This document shows positions 1 through 5,788 of a stretch of DNA of 5,788 bases, in pieces. Made by a program: the position numbers and the translations under genes. Source of the DNA: Eubacteriales bacterium (GTDB lineage Bacteria > Bacillota > Clostridia > Peptostreptococcales > Anaerovoracaceae). The notes under the pieces were generated by a model. It saw nothing but the letters and a program-made list of their open reading frames with translations. It was not told the DNA's origin and made no database searches. The stretch covers positions 1-5,788 of the forward strand of contig JAQUXD010000105.1 of the NCBI GenBank assembly GCA_028692535.1, given 5' to 3'. How positions within the stretch are numbered: the stretch's first letter is position 1; every line of letters begins with the position of its first letter.

Positions 1-58
1 GGACGGTTTATCGATCTGTTTCTGCGCACAATACAAACAATTGTACCATAGCGTCACC

Positions 59-75
59 TTGTTAAGTTATCACAA
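59..75. promoter_or_regulatory. operator-like imperfect inverted repeat over a -10 box
   Basis: The plus strand reads TTGTTAAGTTATCACAA, an imperfect dyad with TTGT/ACAA ends. It covers the -10 box of the leftward promoter described separately, which is a classic repressor position. The left arm equals the TTGTTAA half-site of the clostridial Rex (NADH/NAD+ sensing) operator and the right arm differs by one base from TTCACAA. However, the whole site is 17 nt rather than Rex's usual 18. LacI-type operators also use TTGTGA/TAACAA ends with 17-nt spacing. The regulator is therefore undecided and the site itself is an inference from symmetry and position. Confidence 0.3.
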
Positions 76-92
76 CCGCTCGCCGCTGTCAA
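64..92 (-). promoter_or_regulatory. sigma-A type promoter reading leftward out of the window
   Basis: On the minus strand a perfect -35 box TTGACA (87-92) is followed after exactly 17 nt by TAACTT (64-69), a weak -10 with three of six consensus bases. Transcription would start near base 57 and leave the window to the left, so the gene it serves is not visible. Bases 1-57 hold no convincing start with ribosome binding site on the minus strand. The perfect -35 and ideal spacing support it; the poor -10 lowers confidence. Confidence 0.4.
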
Positions 93-109
93 CGATTATC
101 CTGTTTTTT

Positions 110-592
110 TTAAGGTTGCGCATCGTCCGGGCCCTTGGTCACGTCGACCCAGACACCGCCGGTAGCTTGGGCCAGATCTTCCGGCGTAAATCCCACTGCG
201 GAATTCCCGGTTCCCGCCGCCGGAAAAATCATTTCGTACGCTTTCAGAGATTCATCTAAAAAAACGCCGATCCCTTCGGGCAGACCAAAGGGGCATACGC
301 CGCCTACGGGATGTCCCGTCACCTCCAGAGTTTCTTCGAAGGAAAGCATCTTTGCCTTGCAGCCGAAGCGATCTTTATACTTTCTGTTGTCGATCCTAGC
401 AGTGCCCATGACCACAAGCACAAAATGCGTGCCGTCTTTCAGCTCCATGGCCAGGGTCTTGGCGATCTCTCCGGGCTCTCGACCCAAGGCTTTGGCTGCC
501 AGTTCCACGGTTGCGCTGCTTTCTTCCAGGAGAATGATCTCGTTGGGGATCTGGTGTTCTTCAAAATATTTCTTGACTGCTTCGTATCCCAT
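110..592 (-). CDS. YbaK/EbsC-family aminoacyl-tRNA editing (deacylase) domain protein
   Basis: A complete 160-residue protein, the usual size for a free-standing YbaK/ProX domain. This family hydrolyses mischarged aminoacyl-tRNAs in trans in the cytoplasm, for example Cys-tRNA(Pro) for YbaK. Visible family marks are Lys45 in the AKTLAM segment (the position of the conserved catalytic-site lysine), the GHPVGGVCPFGL loop at 93-104, and the PAAGTGNSAVGF stretch at 124-135 near the C-terminus. The start at 592 is chosen because AGGAGG lies 4 nt upstream; the reading frame stays open to an ATG at 697, but the added residues fall in the leader and terminator and look non-protein-like. It stands alone behind the nifJ terminator with its own likely promoter. 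Whether it edits Cys-, Ala- or Ser-charged tRNA cannot be told from sequence; related clostridial proteins such as PrdX look similar. No terminator is visible after its TAA stop. Confidence 0.88.
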   Translation of the reverse strand: MGYEAVKKYFEEHQIPNEIILLEESSATVELAAKALGREPGEIAKTLAMELKDGTHFVLVVMGTARIDNRKYKDRFGCKAKMLSFEETLEVTGHPVGGVCPFGLPEGIGVFLDESLKAYEMIFPAAGTGNSAVGFTPEDLAQATGGVWVDVTKGPDDAQP

Positions 593-596
593 GACG

Positions 597-602
597 CCTC
601 CT
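597..602 (-). promoter_or_regulatory. ribosome binding site fixing the ybaK-like start
   Basis: The minus strand reads AGGAGG, a perfect Shine-Dalgarno core, 4 nt before the ATG at 592. It decides the start against the in-frame ATG at 697, which lies inside the terminator stem of the preceding gene. Confidence 0.8.
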
Positions 603-609
603 CTCAATG

Positions 610-628
610 AAAAAGACCCTTTCGGGCC
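610..628 (-). terminator. short terminator-like hairpin in the ybaK-like leader (possible attenuator)
   Basis: On the minus strand GGCCC (624-628) pairs with GGGTC (615-619) around a GAAA tetraloop, giving five pairs including one G-U, followed directly by five T (610-614). This is the layout of a weak intrinsic terminator. It lies after the predicted start point (about 635) and before the AGGAGG of the ybaK-like gene. It could be a back-up terminator for nifJ read-through or a leader attenuator. The stem is short, so its strength is uncertain. Confidence 0.4.
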
Positions 629-641
629 GATCGGTGAGTAC

Positions 642-670
642 ATCATACAACCGGATCCCGGAAATTGCAA
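642..670 (-). promoter_or_regulatory. sigma-A type promoter for the ybaK-like gene
   Basis: On the minus strand TTGCAA (665-670, four of six consensus bases) and TATGAT (642-647, five of six) are separated by exactly 17 nt. Transcription would begin near base 635, giving an untranslated leader of about 43 nt before the ATG at 592. It sits just after the nifJ terminator, where an independent promoter is expected. Confidence 0.6.
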
Positions 671-683
671 GGGTCTTCCGCAG

Positions 684-706
684 AAAAAAAGAGGCATCAG
701 CCTCTT
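684..706 (-). terminator. intrinsic terminator of nifJ
   Basis: On the minus strand AAGAGGC (700-706) pairs perfectly with GCCTCTT (689-695) around a TGAT loop, and the last stem bases run into an unbroken T tract (684-690). It begins 6 nt after the nifJ stop codon (713-715). The 7-bp stem, four-base loop and U-run form a textbook rho-independent terminator in the direction of nifJ. Confidence 0.88.
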
Positions 707-712
707 CTTTTA

Positions 713-4231
<3,519 letters not shown>

Positions 4232-4245
4232 TGTACTGATTTCCG

Positions 4246-4251
4246 CTCCTT
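4246..4251 (-). promoter_or_regulatory. ribosome binding site of nifJ with long spacing
   Basis: The minus strand reads AAGGAG, 14 nt before the ATG at 4231, longer than the usual 5-9 nt. No in-frame ATG, GTG or TTG lies closer to it. The next ATG (Met9, at 4207) has only a GA-rich stretch in front and would remove residues that PFOR relatives usually have. Confidence 0.55.
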
Positions 4252-4254
4252 ACC

Positions 4255-4276
4255 GCAGCCGATCCCCACCGGCTGC
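4255..4276 (-). promoter_or_regulatory. hairpin just upstream of the nifJ ribosome binding site
   Basis: GCAGCCG (minus strand, 4270-4276) pairs perfectly with CGGCTGC (4255-4261) around an eight-base loop, GTGGGGAT. The stem ends 3 nt before the AAGGAG of nifJ and has no U-run after it, so it is not a terminator. It could affect message stability or ribosome access; no known riboswitch class is recognised. Confidence 0.4.
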
Positions 4277-4295
4277 CGATGATCTACCATATAGC

Positions 4296-4316
4296 GGGGG
4301 CGGTCGAACCGCCCCC
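4296..4316 (-). repeat. strong GC-rich hairpin without U-run between ilvE and nifJ
   Basis: A perfect 9-bp inverted repeat, GGGGGCGGT and ACCGCCCCC, separated by three bases. It begins 8 nt after the ilvE stop codon. On the transcribed minus strand a run of five T precedes the stem rather than following it, and the bases after it are GCTATATGG, so it lacks the U-tract of an intrinsic terminator. It may protect the 3' end of the ilvE message, mark a processing site, or terminate weakly. The plus strand orientation also gives no U-run. Confidence 0.6.
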
Positions 4317-4324
4317 CGAAAAAT

Positions 4325-5398
4325 CTATTCGCCTACTTGTACGGTCCACCCGAAGGGGTCCGGCAGTCTGCCGAACTGCAACCCGACCAGTTCATCGTAC
4401 AGTCGTTGGGTCGTTTCTCCGATCTGTCCGCCGTTGAACTCGTAGTCCTTGCCGCCGTAGCCCAGAACCCCCACCGGGGTCACGATGGCGGCGGTCCCTA
4501 CACCGAAGACCTCTTCCACGTTGCCTTTTTCCAGCTGTTCCAGCAACTCGGCTACAGACAACTGACGCTCTTCCACTTCCATGCCCCACTTTTTGAACAT
4601 TTCGATGCAGGACTTGCGTGTGATGCCCGGAAGCACCGTATCGCCCAGGGCCGGCGTTACGATTTTCCCGCCGATTTTGAACATGATGTTGTTGCTGCCG
4701 ACTTCCTCGATATATTGCTTCGTGGCGCCGTCCAGCCAGAGCACCTGGGAGTACCCTTCTTTCTCGGCTTGTACTGTCGCGTGGAACGAACCGGCGTAGT
4801 TCCCGCCGCACTTGGCAAAGCCGGTGCCGCCGTGCACACTGCGCGCCGCTGTTTCTTCGATCTTGATCCGTACGGGTTTCAGCCCTTCGACATAATAAGA
4901 TCCCACAGGGCTGAGGATCACAAAAAATTTGAAGCTTCCCAGAGAATGCATGGACAGATCGTCGTGGTCGCAAATAAGCGTCGGCCGAACGTAGAGCGTC
5001 GTTCCCGGAGCGCTGGGGACCCATTCGGAATCAAGGGATACCAGGGTCTTGACGGCTTCCATAAAATATTCCTCGGGAACCGGAGGCATGCACATCCGCT
5101 CCGCGGAACGCATCATCCGGCGGGCGTTCTCGTCGGGTCGGAAGAGCTGCACTTTGCCGTCGGGACGACGATACGCCTTTAAGCCTTCGAAAATGCACAT
5201 GCCGTAATGAAAGACGATGGCAGCAGGGCTGATGGAAAAGTTTTCGAAGGGAATGATGCGGGCATCGTGCCAGCCTTTTTCCGGAGAATGATCCATGATG
5301 AACATGTGATCGGTATAGTATCTGCCAAAGCCCAGTTTTGTTTCGTCTGCAGGCTTCGCCTTAGGTGCGGGGGCCTTGTTGATGGTGATCTGAAGCAT
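4325..5398 (-). CDS. ilvE: branched-chain amino acid aminotransferase (class II, PLP fold type IV)
   Basis: A complete 357-residue protein, matching the longer BCAT2-like class rather than the roughly 309-residue E. coli IlvE. It exchanges the amino group between glutamate and the 2-oxo acids of leucine, isoleucine and valine, using PLP in the cytoplasm. Visible marks are YGMCIFEGLKAYR (65-77), FRPDENARRM (86-95), YVRPT (136-140), GFAKCGGNYAG (193-203) with Lys196 as the PLP-binding lysine, EVGSNN (232-237) with Glu232 expected to contact the pyridine nitrogen, LPGITRKS (256-263), and GTAAIVTPVG (301-310) near the phosphate site. The mammalian-type redox CxxC is absent. The start at 5398 is set by AAGGAGG 5 nt upstream; an ATG 33 nt further up lies within the tail of the previous gene. 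It follows the acyl-CoA synthetase gene by 16 nt, so they share a transcript. Confidence 0.95.
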   Translation of the reverse strand: MLQITINKAPAPKAKPADETKLGFGRYYTDHMFIMDHSPEKGWHDARIIPFENFSISPAAIVFHYGMCIFEGLKAYRRPDGKVQLFRPDENARRMMRSAERMCMPPVPEEYFMEAVKTLVSLDSEWVPSAPGTTLYVRPTLICDHDDLSMHSLGSFKFFVILSPVGSYYVEGLKPVRIKIEETAARSVHGGTGFAKCGGNYAGSFHATVQAEKEGYSQVLWLDGATKQYIEEVGSNNIMFKIGGKIVTPALGDTVLPGITRKSCIEMFKKWGMEVEERQLSVAELLEQLEKGNVEEVFGVGTAAIVTPVGVLGYGGKDYEFNGGQIGETTQRLYDELVGLQFGRLPDPFGWTVQVGE

Positions 5399-5403
5399 TG
5401 TCT

Positions 5404-5410
5404 CCTCCTT
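5404..5410 (-). promoter_or_regulatory. ribosome binding site fixing the ilvE start
   Basis: The minus strand reads AAGGAGG, 5 nt before the ATG at 5398. It sits in the 16-nt gap after the stop codon of the acyl-CoA synthetase gene. It rules out the in-frame ATG at 5431, which lies inside that upstream gene and has no comparable site. Confidence 0.85.
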
Positions 5411-5414
5411 CGGC

Positions 5415-5788
5415 TTATGCCGTTTCCACATTGGCCGCCTCGTACAGTCCCAGCTTTTCGACTGCGGCGGTCCTCATTTTATACTTTAATATTTTCCCTG
5501 CGGCGTTCATAGGGAACGAATCCACGAACTCCACATATTTTGGCACTTTGTGACGGGCCATATGCGCCCGGATGTATTCCCGGATCTCTTCGGCTGTGGC
5601 CGTCTGGCCTTCCTTGAGGATCACACAGGCCATGATCTCCTCGCCGTATTGCTTATCCGGGACGCCGATCACCTGAACATCGGCGACCTTCGGGTGATTG
5701 TACACAAACTCTTCGATCTCTTTGGGGTAGATATTCTCTCCGCCCCGGATGATCATATCCTTGAGCCTTCCGGTAATGCAGAAATTGC
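5415..5788 (-). CDS. AMP-forming acyl-CoA synthetase (ANL superfamily), C-terminal part only
   Basis: The last 123 residues of an adenylate-forming enzyme; the 5' part lies beyond the window. These enzymes activate a carboxylic acid with ATP to an acyl-AMP and transfer it to CoA. The frame stays open to the window edge and begins NFCITGRLKDMIIRGGENIY, the A8 hinge motif, followed by PKEIEEFVYNHPKV. The A10 motif FPMNAAGKILKYKMR (visible residues 91-105) carries the catalytic lysine, Lys98. The ENIYP and GKI-K-K-R style matches fatty-acid or short/medium-chain acyl-CoA ligases (FadD/YngI-like) rather than peptide synthetases or luciferases, but the acid cannot be named without the N-terminal pocket. 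The first in-frame ATG at 5756 is inside the hinge motif, so it is not the start. ilvE follows 16 nt later. Confidence 0.9.
   Translation of the reverse strand, partial: NFCITGRLKDMIIRGGENIYPKEIEEFVYNHPKVADVQVIGVPDKQYGEEIMACVILKEGQTATAEEIREYIRAHMARHKVPKYVEFVDSFPMNAAGKILKYKMRTAAVEKLGLYEAANVETA

Noticed and set aside
32..45. TACAAACAATTGTA, a small AT-rich dyad downstream of the leftward promoter
   Set aside because: The symmetry is short (TACAA/TTGTA around a four-base centre) and expected by chance in an AT-rich stretch; nothing else supports it as a binding site.
10..49. A 13-codon frame on the minus strand starting ATGGTACAATTG
   Set aside because: There is no ribosome binding site at a suitable distance and the peptide is too short to judge; it is more likely leader sequence for a gene beyond the window.
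593..683. A T-box or other riboswitch upstream of the ybaK-like gene
   Set aside because: The leader after the predicted start is only about 43 nt and has no T-box sequence or specifier stem; no known riboswitch core is recognisable.
4281..4310. A possible promoter for nifJ (TTCGAC, 16 nt, TAGATC on the minus strand)
   Set aside because: Both boxes match the consensus poorly and the -35 falls inside the 9-bp hairpin, so it cannot be supported.
4337..5182. A 281-codon open frame on the plus strand
   Set aside because: It is antisense to ilvE and mirrors its codon pattern; the translation has low-complexity Arg/His/Phe content and no family motif.

Overview
The window is a stretch of bacterial chromosome in which every convincing gene lies on the minus strand. 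From right to left, in the direction of transcription, it holds: the 3' end of an AMP-forming acyl-CoA synthetase gene (5415-5788, cut by the window edge); a complete class II branched-chain aminotransferase, ilvE (4325-5398); a complete single-chain pyruvate:ferredoxin/flavodoxin oxidoreductase, nifJ (713-4231); and a YbaK/EbsC-type aminoacyl-tRNA editing protein (110-592). The first 109 bases hold no gene but contain a promoter-like sequence, with an overlapping operator-like repeat, that would read out of the window to the left.

The organism is most likely an anaerobic member of the Bacillota (Clostridia in the broad sense) with fairly GC-rich DNA. This rests on the strong AGGAGG-type ribosome binding sites, a hairpin-plus-U-run terminator, a large homodimer-type PFOR with ferredoxin domain, and the clostridial style of the YbaK-like protein. 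No species can be named from the sequence alone.

The acyl-CoA synthetase and ilvE are 16 nt apart, and the ilvE ribosome binding site lies in that gap, so they are almost certainly co-transcribed. A 97-nt gap then precedes nifJ (93 nt after subtracting nothing but the untranslated bases 4232-4324). It contains two hairpins, neither followed by a U-run, and no clear promoter. nifJ may therefore be read from the ilvE transcript with partial attenuation or processing. nifJ ends in a good intrinsic terminator (684-706). The ybaK-like gene then appears to have its own promoter (about 642-670), with a short terminator-like hairpin between that promoter and the start codon.

Biochemically, the three upstream genes fit carboxylic acid, CoA and amino acid interconversion at the pyruvate/acetyl-CoA node of an anaerobe. 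In principle they could run in series: acid to acyl-CoA, acyl-CoA to 2-oxoacid by reduced ferredoxin and CO2, then 2-oxoacid to amino acid. The PFOR keeps the residues expected for pyruvate, so this chain is only a hypothesis. I see no mobile element, CRISPR array, RNA gene or phage signal, and no evidence of an undescribed system. The second-look items are mostly regulatory structures and a few unusual residues in the PFOR.
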